Part shown: piece after piece, positions 1 to 10,054 of the stretch
Numbering within the stretch: position 1 is the stretch's first letter
How the letters are laid out: the number at the start of each line of letters is the position of its first letter
Program-made: the position numbers and the translations under genes
Notes under the pieces: generated by a model
Database searches by the model: none
What the model was told of the DNA's origin: nothing
What the model saw: only the letters and a program-made list of their open reading frames with translations
From: Bolinopsis microptera
Taxonomy: Eukaryota > Ctenophora > Tentaculata > Lobata > Bolinopsidae
Length of the DNA: 64,000 nt
NCBI RefSeq assembly: GCF_026151205.1
Contig: NC_087072.1
Coordinates: 13,182,169-13,246,168, forward strand
Direction of reading: 5' to 3'

Positions 1-55
1 TAGGGAAGACATGAAGTAACGAAAATGTTGTGAAATAAAATAAAAGATGTAAAAC

Positions 56-1956
56 CTGCTGTGACGAAAGGGTTGGAGACAAAGTACTCTAGCAGCCTAG
101 ATTTGGCCGATCTGTCCTGCGTGAACGTTATCTCATCGAACAAGTCGCCCAATTCATCTGAAACAAATGATTGTAATAGGAATATGTGTGTAGAGTACTC
201 AAAGTAGAAGTTTAGGTTACATTATATGTATGGAGTTAAGGGGGGGGGGCCAATGGGTATTTTTTTGTGAAACTTGATTTCGAGATAGCAGTTGACCAAC
301 AAACTAGGACCAGTGACCGAACTTTTGAGGGGGTCCCGGACCCCAACCGCCAAACGGTGCGCGCAGGGCAGCCACGCCCATATTTGGTCCAAATTAGGCC
401 CAATTTAGCCAAATACCCTGTACATGCCCCAAACCCAGGTTTATGGTGCTCTACTTGTAGCTAGTGGTCTCCTGAACTCGTATATGAAATTTCATCAAGA
501 TTGGACAAAAAATGACTGAGTTATGAGCCAAAAACCATATGCCCATATTTGGGCATACGCACCAAATTTGGTAGATTTCGTCCCATAAATTGGTCAAATA
601 TCAATATTTTTGAATGAAACTTACTTTATATGAAAGGTAAGCCTAAACTACATATTCTCTGTAATTTATAGCTTTATATCTGTTTAAATGTGGATACTAA
701 GGCGAAAAAACCACAAAAAATGAACTAAATTGCCCATATCTCGGTTCGCGATATTCGCGGAATTGATCTCACCAAAATTGTAACAACTCAATCAGTTTTC
801 AAAATTTTTGCATGAAATTTTTGGAATCGACTCGAAATCGCATTTCGACCTTATTTTAAGAACGGATTTTTGATTTAGGCCTCAAAAAAAATTTGGCGGC
901 CAAATTCCAAAATTATATTACAGAAATTCAGAATTTGGCCGCCAAATTTTTTTTGAGGCCTAAATCAAAAATCCGTTCTTAAAATAAGGTCGAAATGCGA
1001 TTTCGAGTCGATTTCAAAAATTTCATGCAAAAATTTTGAAAACTGATTGAGTTGTTACAATTTTGGTGAGATCAATTCCGCGAATATCGCGAACCGAGAT
1101 ATGGGCAATTTAGTTCATTTTTTGTGTTTTTTTCGCCTTAGTATCCACATTTAAACAGATATAAAGCTATAACTTACAGAGAATATGTAGTTTAGGCTTA
1201 CCTTTCATATAAAGTAAGTCTCATCCAAAAATATTGATATTTGACCAATTTATGGGACGAAATCTACCAAATTTGGTGCGTATGCCCAAATATGGGCATA
1301 TGGTTTTTGGCTCATAACTCAGTCATTTTTTGTCCAATCTTGATGAAATTTCATATACGAGTTCAGGAGACCACTAGCTACAAGTAGAGCACCATAAACC
1401 TGGGTTTTGGGCATGTTCAGGGAATTTGGCTAAATTGGGCCTAATTTGGACCAAATATGGGCGTGGCTGCCCTGCGCGCACCGTTTGGCGGTTGGGGTCC
1501 GGGACCCCCTCAAAAGTTCGGTCACTGGTCCTAGTTTGTTGGTCAACTACTATCTCGAAATCAAGTTTCACAAAAAAATACCCATTGACCCCCCCCCCCC
1601 CTTAAGTCATGTGTATAGCATATCAGAAGGGCGTGACGAATACGAGGGATGACAGGGGAATATTGAATAACCGATATTTTCGAGATGGATGTCGTTGAAG
1701 TTAAAATTACGAAGCCAAATCGAAATCTATTCTCGACGTTCTTGATATGTCGATTTGTCAAAAACCGAATAATTTCGAAAGTTCTTTACATTTGAAATAT
1801 ATAAAAATGATGAAACTGGTGACCAAATAGTTTTAAATATGATAACGAGACTGTTCAGAATGAGTTAAACAATGCAATTGCAAACTGTAATGATGTTCTC
1901 TCTTTAAACAAAACATGAAACTCACCGTCAATCTCCTCCTGGGGTGTTTTGCTCAT
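56..1956 (-). CDS. Unidentified gene, first two coding exons (continues off left edge)
   Basis: Two exons join in frame on the minus strand. Exon 1 is 1926-1956: ATG, then a GTGAG donor, ending one base into a codon. Exon 2 is 56-157: it follows a TTTCAG acceptor and ends at CAG|GTTTTA. The joined start reads MSKTPQEEIDDELGDLFDEI, and exon 2 continues through SRLLEYFVSNPFVTA. The N-terminus is acidic. I do not recognise the family, and the rest lies outside the window. The start is chosen because the ATG follows a T-rich TTTTGTAG acceptor by two bases and splicing restores the frame exactly. The 1.77-kb intron carries a large palindromic transposable element. Three CACGTG boxes lie about 135-165 bases upstream. 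Coding status is well supported by splice sites and phase; function is unknown. Confidence 0.7.
240..1601. mobile_element. Palindromic MITE with TTAA target duplication (1,362 bases)
   Basis: The sequence is a near-perfect inverted repeat. The left arm is 240-907, the loop is 908-930 (23 bases), and the right arm is 931-1601. The only length difference is the terminal run, 10 G on the left and 13 C on the right. The element is flanked on both sides by TTAA (236-239 and 1602-1605). TTAA duplication is typical of piggyBac and Kolobok transposons. There is no transposase; the mirrored 65-codon open frames in the arms are a by-product of the palindrome. It lies in an intron of the minus-strand gene above, so the pre-mRNA would contain a hairpin with arms of about 670 bases. 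Confidence 0.9.
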
Positions 1957-3096
1957 AGCTACAAAATAGGAACATGTTGGTTACGAGAAACAAAGAAACC
2001 CTGGCGATTACTGAGTAAAGTGATCTCGAACACACCAGGCCATCTAAGTATTAAGTAGTATAATATGCACATATTAACGAACTTAATTATCACGTGTCAG
2101 TCACGTGCCAGTCACGTGAGAAAGGAGCAACCTGGTACACACCATGTGGTCAGACATTAAAGTTGACCGCCTTGCTAAGCCTTCACTGAATATTGGTAAA
2201 AGTCTGAAGAATAATCTTGAAAGGTCAAGAACATTATGGAAATTTGTTTGGAGATCTCGAGGGACGAGGTTTTATTATAGCTTGTAAGGAATCAAGAGCT
2301 ATATTTATAAATTATATTACATATAACAACTAACTTAATCTAACATTCAAATTTCAAATATCATCGTATTACGCACAAAAATATTGATTTCAGACAAATC
2401 TAAATAACACAGCTCATTTCATTATCACAAAATGAAATAAAATACCATGACGGTTACGAGTGATGTACCAAACGATACTGCACGAGTTGGGGATTGTCAT
2501 ACCCGGCCCTTCTGTATGGTTAATCTAAATCATGGTCAAGCATATTACAACCATATCATTAGTAAAGCACATATAACCAAAAATTTAACATAATGACATT
2601 CAATATTCTTCAGGAATAAGAACCAACTTCCTTATATTATGGTCATTTCAAGTGATCAAAACAGTTGATAACTCGTCGATAACTCGACAGTGGAGAATTT
2701 TAGCCCTATGTCATGTGGGGTGATTCGGAATCAGAGTTCAAAAATACATCTGTTCGAGGAGGTTTCAACGGCAGGAAAATCTCGGAGTTCGAGTGTAAAG
2801 TGGTTTAGCATGATTTTCGTTAATATAATGATAATATTTATACGGATTTGCTGATAGATACGAAGTCGTTTTGGCGAAATTCCGGACATCGGAATTCCAA
2901 AAGCTGCTACTTTTGGAACTATATAACTTCCTTCTAGAATTAAACATTTCTTAAAGGAACATGTGGAAGGGTTATCTAAGGCTTGACTGTTGAAATATTG
3001 AAATATATTATAGTGACGATTACAGTAAAGTTGTTGGTTTAAAGTTGACGAGGTGGACAGATTGGGGTTTCGATTATTATCCCAATCTACCCTGTT
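1957..3096. other. Intergenic region
   Basis: Apart from the E-box cluster this stretch holds no gene I can support. It is AT-rich and lies between the ATG10 stop codon and the start of the leftmost gene. A 60-codon minus-strand open frame at 2765-2947 has no recognisable features. Confidence 0.6.
2091..2118. promoter_or_regulatory. Three CACGTG E-boxes at exact 11-base spacing
   Basis: CACGTG occurs at 2091-2096, 2102-2107 and 2113-2118. The second and third are preceded by GT, giving GTCACGTG, the core of the CLEAR element (GTCACGTGAC) bound by TFEB/MITF-type bHLH-Zip factors. The site lies upstream of the leftward gene that starts at 1956. It also lies about 980 bases beyond the 3' end of ATG10. 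Spacing of one helical turn suggests binding on one face of the DNA; this is inference. Confidence 0.6.
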
Positions 3097-3720
3097 TTAA
3101 CTGGGCGAATCTGTCCGGCAGTATCTGATATCCACACTAAGACCGACGTCCCTGCCCACACTTGACAGCCAGGACACAAGATACGTATCCCCACCCTCCA
3201 CCAACCCCATCATCTGCTCTGTTCTACAAGGGTGGAGCTCGTAGAAAGGTCTCGCTAATACAGGGTGATCTATCTGGGTGATGTAGCTGTATTTATCAGA
3301 ACAGGGCGGAGCTAACTTCCAGATCTCGTCCGCCGAGAGGAGTTTACCAGTCGAGTGCCAGGCGTTGAAGTAGAGTACAGGAACTGTGTAGGAGCAACTG
3401 TAGGTCACGTGATACTCTAATGTTATCAGGTGAGATGTGGAGGCGATGGTAAGGGAGTCAGGGTCTTCTTCTAGTGTGATGTAGTCCTCTGACATATCAT
3501 CTTCTGATTCAGCGCTGTTCTGGGATTGGTTTGTTTTTGAGATGGAGTTTGAATTGCTTCTGTCATCTTCTCTGAACGATATTGGAATTTTCACTGTCTT
3601 AACGATATAAACGTCATCTCTATCTTGCCTCAACTCCCATCCATCGCCTATTTTGTCTGATAAGGATACGAGATCTTTACATTGCTTCTTATAATCTTCT
3701 TCAGTCAAGGTTCCACTCAT
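3097..3720 (-). CDS. ATG10: ATG10, E2-like enzyme of autophagy
   Basis: A single uninterrupted frame of 207 codons. ATG10 is the E2-like enzyme that receives activated ATG12 from ATG7 and passes it to ATG5, a step needed to build the autophagosome. The core matches the family: a YHVTYSCSYTVPVLYF strand, a DEIW helix, then QIDHPVLARPFYELHPCRT. The cysteine of HPC (about residue 165) is the thioester-forming catalytic cysteine, and SWLSSVG near the C-terminus is also characteristic. The serine-rich insertion around residues 50-90 is variable in the family. Length agrees with the usual 200-220 residues. No intron is visible within the coding region, unlike its neighbours. The ATG directly follows an AG in CTATCTAGTAG. 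The next gene upstream ends 280 bases away on the same strand. Confidence 0.88.
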   Translation of the reverse strand: MSGTLTEEDYKKQCKDLVSLSDKIGDGWELRQDRDDVYIVKTVKIPISFREDDRSNSNSISKTNQSQNSAESEDDMSEDYITLEEDPDSLTIASTSHLITLEYHVTYSCSYTVPVLYFNAWHSTGKLLSADEIWKLAPPCSDKYSYITQIDHPVLARPFYELHPCRTEQMMGLVEGGDTYLVSWLSSVGRDVGLSVDIRYCRTDSPS

Positions 3721-4000
3721 CTACTAGATAGTGGGGATTTAAACATTCTAAAATAATCTAAGCCAAAATCTATGTGTCATAATCTATGTGTAGCTTATAA
3801 AATAAAAAAACTTGAATATGAAAAGTGAACCAATCTATTCTGGTTAATAATTTAAAATCATTAAAATACCGATAAACAAAAATTGTAATAAACATAAAAA
3901 TATAAAAATCAATTTACAAAACATGGAATAAACATGACATAAGCTCTGAAAAATAAGGGGTTCACTGTGAATAAAACCGGAAACCAACTGCTTTTCTATT

Positions 4001-5576
4001 TTAATAGAAGTCACTATCAAAGACATGTTTATCGTAATCAGACTTGTCCTCACTCCTCATCGTGGAGCCCACACTACCATCATCCTCTAGATGGAGTCTG
4101 TTCAGTTTTGGAACAAATGGCGGCTGTAACACTACACTTTGCTGTTCGGTTAGTTCCTTCGCCAGCTCCGCGTTCTTCTCGAAGTATCCCCGCCCGTATG
4201 CAAAGTTGGGAGGACAGAATCTGTAGAATACTGTCCTTCTAGATTCTGAAGTTCCCTTCCAAGGAAGGGCACCGTGTGTGGCTGCCTCGGTGAATATCAG
4301 CACATCTCCTGGGAGGCAACTAGTGTTATTCTATATTTTATGTTATTTAAATTTAAAAGCATACCTATGACATTTTCATTAAGAAATTCTCGATGTTTCC
4401 GCACTGGAAATAGCAGTATGTTGTAAAAGTTAAAACTTACATTAACTTTATAATTTTGACCATTAGCAAACCGCTTCTACTAATCGGTTACCTTTACAAA
4501 ATCGTCTCAGGAGAGAAGTATAGTGATTTATATTAATAACAGTTTATTCGAAGTAAAACGGAAATTTATATGAACTGACCAGGATTAAGGGCAGGGTTGA
4601 TAAGGTAATCATTCTTCTCCAACTTGTCACACCCAGCAATTTCAGGAGGAATGGGAAAGTTAGCTTTGTGAGAGCCTGGTAGGATCACGAACCCACCGTC
4701 TCCTGGCTCTGTCTTGTCTAACGGTATTGCTACGTTCAGTAAATTACACGATATCTTTCCATACCTGGGTTTGTCAGGTTAAAAAATACTGAAGTTAGCA
4801 CAAAAGTTATGTTAGCACAGCCTCGGGTAACAATTTAAAAACATTAAAGAGTGCTTTGTTCAATCATTTAAAAAGATTAAGTAAAATAACACTTAAATGG
4901 TTTGAATGTGTCTTTTTGGGTATGTTTTTAATGTCGAAGCGTGGTATAAATACTAGATTTTATACTCTATTTATAGCAATAACATTTGAAGACTATTTGG
5001 TTCAAATATTATTCAGTTTGTACCTACAATCGTAACTGAGGTATGGCATCCACTGACCACTTTCGTTTACATTCCCACCATGGAGATCAGATCCTTCAGC
5101 ATTTTTGTATTGAATTATTGCTACTGGCAAATGATCCAACCTGTTAAAATAACATTCAGTCAAATACCATGTTTAAAAAGACAATTACGGAGAAAATTCA
5201 GAAATCAGACTGAAGTTGTTGACACTATCGTGTCTAAATGAAAAGAAAAGTCTGCAACTAACCTATAACCTTTCCCACATAACTCATTCATCACAGGAAT
5301 AAGTTGAGGAATGACAAGGAACTTCCTGAACACATCACAATACGGTTTATCCCAATTCAACACAGTTCCACAATCCAACCTTCCTTTAACTCCGTCCCCT
5401 TGGAACGCTTCTAATGTAGACTCCCTCATTTCCCCAGTTCTCTCCTTAAACCGGCGCAGATTAGCTGAGATTGCAGTTTGGGCAGCTGTCACGTGATCAG
5501 ATGGGATGACGTTGCGTATGATCACGTACCCACACAGATCGAATAAGTAACGCTGATTTGCTGTTAATTTACTCAT
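4001..5576 (-). CDS. Phytanoyl-CoA dioxygenase family protein (copy A)
   Basis: Four exons: 5263-5576, 5024-5140, 4580-4764 and 4001-4308. All have GT-AG introns and the frame is continuous, giving 307 residues. The C-terminal half is a PhyH-type Fe(II)/2-oxoglutarate oxygenase fold. Exon 3 carries DGGFVILPGSHK. Exon 4 opens with PGDVLIFTEAATHGALPW and a downstream SRRTVFYR, which supply the distal iron histidine and the arginine expected to hold 2-oxoglutarate. The proximal ligand region reads DLHGGNV rather than a clear HxD, so the usual acidic iron ligand is not evident. Substrate is unknown; relatives hydroxylate lipids or small molecules. It is a tandem duplicate of the next gene, with identical lengths for exons 2-4. 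ATG follows AAACAG directly. Confidence 0.85.
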
Positions 5577-5977
5577 CTGTTTCTTTGATCATAGCCTAAA
5601 TAAATAGTGGAATGTGAGAGTGTTGCCAATGAGTCAGATTATTGGAGAGCTGCAGCACTGAACAGATGGCAGTCACAATTCACAAACCCGAATACATATC
5701 ATATGGTAGCAACTTTATGTTATAGTAACGAATCCTAACTAAAAATGTAAATTGGTTTACATTATATCAAACATCAAAGGTACGAACACAATTTACATGA
5801 TAAATATACAACTTTTCTAAATATATCTATCTAAATGAAAAATGGGTCACTGTTCACATCAAATCAAAACCATTTTGTGAAGCAGATAGGGCTAAACAAT
5901 TGTTAAATCAAGGGGTCACGGTAATCAGACCTAGCCGAAAGTGAAGTTCTTGGGGCGTCTGGGCCAAAACCTGTCCT
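5577..5977. other. Intergenic spacer between dioxygenase copies
   Basis: 401 AT-rich bases between two same-strand genes; no coding potential or repeat seen. It must contain the 3' end of copy B and any promoter of copy A. Confidence 0.6.
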
Positions 5978-7529
5978 TCAGAAATATTCACTATCAAATA
6001 CTTGTCTGTCATAATCTAGCTTCATTTCACTCCTAACAGTGGTCCCTACACTCCCATCGTCCTCTAAATGAAGCCTGTTTAGCCGGGGAACAAATGGCGG
6101 CTGTAACACTACACTTTGCTGTTCGGTTAGTTCCTTCGCCAGCTCAGCGTTCTTCTCGAAGTATCCCCGCCCGTATGCAAAGTTGGGAGGACAGAATCTG
6201 TAGAATACTGTCCGTCTAGATTTTGAAGCCCCCCTCCAGGGGAAAGCTCCGTGAGTGGCAGCTTCTGTGAATATCAGTACATCTCCTGAACGAGTTAGGA
6301 TACGTCAAAGAAGAGGAGGGAAATGAAAGGATTTGGATAGATTTAATAAGAACTTTCATGACGTATGGTCAGAACGGTTTACAGGATCAGATGGAAAAGT
6401 CAATAGTCAATGAACTCACCAGGATTAAGAGCGAGGTTTAAAAGATAATTATTCTCCTCCAACTTGTCACACTCAGCAATTTCAGGAGGAATGGGAAAGT
6501 TAGCTTTGTGAGAGCCTGGTAGGATCACGAACCCACCGTCCCCTGACTCTGTCTTGTCTAACGGTATTGCTACGTTCAGTAAATTACACGATATCTTTCC
6601 ATACCTGCGATTATGCAGTTATTAAGTGCAGGTTCTACGTTATGTTATGTTCGATTACACGGTACCATTTCTAATCAACTATAAAATAAAATTTGGAGCT
6701 CTGCACCCGTATTGTGCCTAGAACCGAAACTAACCTGGAACGAAGTTCAGCAGTGTTAAGTTACAACCTTTTTCATAAACTTATGCAAATAAATGTTCTT
6801 AAGTACAACTATGCCGTGAATCCGATTACAAGGCCACACCTTGTTGATACTTAGCGAGATACGTTTTACTAACAGATTCAAATAACAAGTGTATCAGTAC
6901 CTACAATCGTAACTAAGATCCTGCATCCACTGACCATTCTCATCAACATTTCCCCCATGAAGGTCGAACCCCTCAGCCTCTTTGTATTGGATTATTGTCA
7001 ATGGAAGGTGGTCCAACCTGTGGTATTCTGTTCATTATTTGCTTTCAAATTTTTACATGATCCAATCTATCCATACCGTACTGTACAATTATACAATTCG
7101 TGATATTTAAATAGGTTATTCTAATCAACGAGTACAGGATTAAAAGCTTAATAAATTGTTTCTGATTTATTACTTTTATGCGATTTATTGAAAGGCCACT
7201 TGCCTATAACCTTTCCCACATAATTCATTCATCAAAGGAATAACTTGAGGAATAACAAGGAACTTTCTGAATATCTCACAGTGTGGCTTATCCCAACTCA
7301 ACATGGTTCCACAATCCAACCTCCCTTTAACATGATCACCCTGAAACGCTTCCAATCTAGAGTTCCTCAGGGCTCCCTTCCGCTCGTGGAACTTATGAAG
7401 ATTAGCCGATATAGCTTCTTTAGCTGCGTTGAGATCCTCGCTGGGTATGATATTTCGGAGTATGAGAAACCCTCGCAGGTCAAATAGATAACGTTGTTGA
7501 GCCGTCAAACCACCCATCCTACGTGACAT
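5978..7529 (-). CDS. Phytanoyl-CoA dioxygenase family protein (copy B)
   Basis: Four exons: 7204-7529, 6901-7017, 6420-6604 and 5978-6285, giving 311 residues. Exons 2, 3 and 4 are exactly 117, 185 and 308 bases, as in copy A, so the pair arose by tandem duplication of a whole gene. Domain content is the same: DLHGGNV, DGGFVILPGSHK, and PGDVLIFTEAATHGA followed by SRRTVFYR. Copy B has a few extra N-terminal residues (MSRRMGG). Its first intron begins AG|GCAAGT, a GC-AG intron, where copy A has AG|GTTAGT. The ATG lies one base after an AG in CTAACCTGCTAG, a good branch-plus-acceptor context. Only 401 bases separate it from copy A. The exon 4 regions of both copies are highly similar at DNA level, pointing to a recent duplication or gene conversion. 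Confidence 0.85.
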
Positions 7530-7986
7530 GCTAGCAGGTTAGTTTATCAGCCAAATTAGTTAAGTAGGTAATTAGTGTAATCATACGTAACAGTTTGGTG
7601 AAATCTTATGTCCCAATAAACTTTTGTAAGTCGATATCAAGGTATTGATATCGACAAAATTAACGTTACAGTTTCAAAATCTTGAAATAAAACGACATCC
7701 TTAACGAAGAAAATGACACATTATATACCAAAAATGATACATTGTATACCAACAAATTTTACTGAATATATAAAAGATAAACTAAACATAGTAATATTCG
7801 TTTATGTCAAATCGCAATTTAAGGCGGCAATATCCTCTATCTACAGCTAAATATGTACTGACTGAAGGGGGTCGATGGAATGAAAGAAAGCAACGAATAT
7901 AAATTACTGAACTTCCCCAATCTTGCTACCCAAGACTATTCAAAGATAATTAAACAAATCGCATAGAAATTTACAGAGTTCAAGAT
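7530..7986. other. Intergenic spacer
   Basis: 457 AT-rich bases between the TMED stop codon and the start of dioxygenase copy B. Nothing coding is visible. Confidence 0.6.
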
Positions 7987-9431
7987 TTACACGAGTTTCT
8001 TAGCCTCGAAGAAGCCCTTGAGATGCCGCATCTGCCACGCTCCGACGAGAAGCAGAATACTGGTCTGAGCAACTGCCCACCACAGTACCCTGTTGTTGGT
8101 GCTCTCAGAGGTAAATCTGAATCTTTCCTCCCGACTCTGAAATAAAAATAAAATGTTATTCTAGATGTGGGAACCCATTATTAGTAGGGCCTTCTGTTGC
8201 GGAATCGTAATGATATCAAGAATAGGCTGACGTGGTACAGTCCCTTACTCATATTACTTATAGAAACGAAAATTTTGCGCGCCTTTGCGCAAACTTCGCT
8301 TTATTTCTGTTACAAAAAAGTCACGGCGCGTTACGCATATAAAATTTAAAGGTTGGACACATTTTGCCACACGTACGACGAAGAGGATGTATAACCTAAA
8401 TAAACAACGCACCCTTTGATAATTCTGCTCCTTAGTTATCTGGTCAACTTGTTCCAGAAGCTGTCTTACTCTCAGTTGAAGCTCACTCAGCTTCTCCTTG
8501 GCTTGGATTTGTTTGTAATCGTTTGCGTGTTCTCCTACATCGATACTCAGATACACACGCTGAAAAGAACAAAAAAGCTAACAACTTTTAAAAAGATGAT
8601 TAGTCTGTACAATAAATGCACTCTGCAGAAAAATGGTGTCGTGGAAATTATAGTACAAATGTATATCTGTTGAACATTATCCCAGTAAAGTAAGTAATCA
8701 AGATGAGCCAACTCAGAAGCAAGGAATTTATTGCTTCAAGAGGACAATGGAGAATTTTACTAACCAGGCGACTGCCGCCACTAAACCACCGAGTAGAGTT
8801 GGGACTGAGACAAATGTGGTGCTCCCCCGGGGTGTGCGTGGTGAAGACAAACTGTCCTTCGTTTGTGTAGTACTTCGAGAGAATTACTTTTGCTTCCGGG
8901 TCCTTGATGTCCACGTGCATGCCGATACCATCTTTGCTGACGAACTGTTCTGATTTATCGTCGTATACCTCTACTTTATATTTACCTGGTGGAAGATAGA
9001 GTTTTAATACAATAGCCTCATGTAATTAATAACAGTAAAAATTATCAACTCTACCACCTGCTCATCATTATCCTTTATCCACGTATACCATATACCTAAA
9101 ATTAAACGTAAAAGCACACTCACCACTAATCATAGTAATTAATTAATTAATTAATTAATGTAAACTCACCACTAATCATAGTAATTAATTAATTAATTAA
9201 TTAATTAAATGTAAATACACCACTAATCATAGTAATTAATTGATTAATTAATGTAAACTCACCACTAATCATAGTAATTAATTAATTAATTAATGTAAAC
9301 TCACCACTAATCATAGTTTCATCAGGGACCTCCTCAACAAAACACTTAACATCTGTTTCCCACATGTGGAAATAAAGGGCACTAATTGAAGGCAGTATTA
9401 ACACACATACCAACCAAGTGTAGGTGGACAT
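7987..9431 (-). CDS. TMED9: p24-family cargo receptor, TMED4/TMED9 type
   Basis: Four exons (9305-9431, 8765-8985, 8413-8559, 7987-8136) join in frame to 214 residues. p24 alpha proteins cycle between ER and Golgi and help load cargo, including GPI-anchored proteins, into COPII and COPI vesicles. The order is right: a signal peptide ([12 protein letters not shown]), a GOLD domain starting [20 protein letters not shown] with its two cysteines, and a coiled coil ([20 protein letters not shown]). Then come EQNYQR and [19 protein letters not shown], one membrane segment, and the tail GFFEAKKLV. The tail has both the FF COPII signal and the KKxx COPI retrieval signal and is almost identical to vertebrate TMED9/TMED4. 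I cannot separate TMED4 from TMED9. The first exon-intron boundary is tandemly copied within intron 1 (9118-9316). Confidence 0.92.
9118..9316. repeat. Tandem repeat of the TMED exon 1/intron 1 boundary
   Basis: Five copies of a 42-51-base unit. Each contains the end of exon 1 (reverse complement ACTATGATTAGTG) plus the start of intron 1, separated by a variable AATT/TTAA microsatellite. The copies of CACCACTAATCATAGT start at 9121, 9167, 9218, 9260 and 9302; the last is the real boundary. Four copies keep a GTGAG donor; the one at 9218 reads GTGTAT. Confidence 0.9.
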
Positions 9432-10054
9432 GTCTACACTACAAAACTGTGGAGTGTTCAGGTTAGTTTGGATAATTTTATTTTTTAAACGTTCATAAAA
9501 GAAAGTTAGTTTACAAAATTAAAGTAACAATAGATTAACTAGAGTATAATGACAATATTTATTACAGAGTTTAATGAAAAAGAAAACATAGCCATTGTGC
9601 TATGTGCTACACAGAAACAAAAGATCTCGAATATTCAGAGACAGATGAAAATGTTATACACATTATATTATAGTTTGATTGAGTAAAGAATTGCTACACA
9701 ACGATTTTCATTTTTTCAAGAACAATAATTTATAACAAAACAATCTGCAATGAAGTCACCGTAATTATCATGAAATGATAAATTGAAACAATGACAAAGT
9801 GAAAATTGAAATAACAATTTTCACCAGGACCGAGATTAATCGGGATCAATTTCGATCACTGGCCTCAAAATAATCGTCACATCTAGAAATAAATATACAT
9901 TCACACAATTAAATATTCTTCAAAGAAAGTATCACAACGTCAAGCTTTTAAAGCTAGTCCAGCTAGCAAACAAACAATCACACTTACATGCTCAGGTTCA
10001 CTTTTAAAGTATAATTAAAATTGTACCGCCAGCCTACAATAATACAACTAGAAG
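9432..10054. other. Intergenic spacer
   Basis: AT-rich spacer between the TMED start and the phosphoesterase stop codon. No coding sequence or repeat recognised. Confidence 0.55.

Noticed and set aside
267..1571. Mirrored 65-codon open frames
   Set aside because: They lie in the two arms of the palindrome, so the second is only the copy of the first. They have no protein features.
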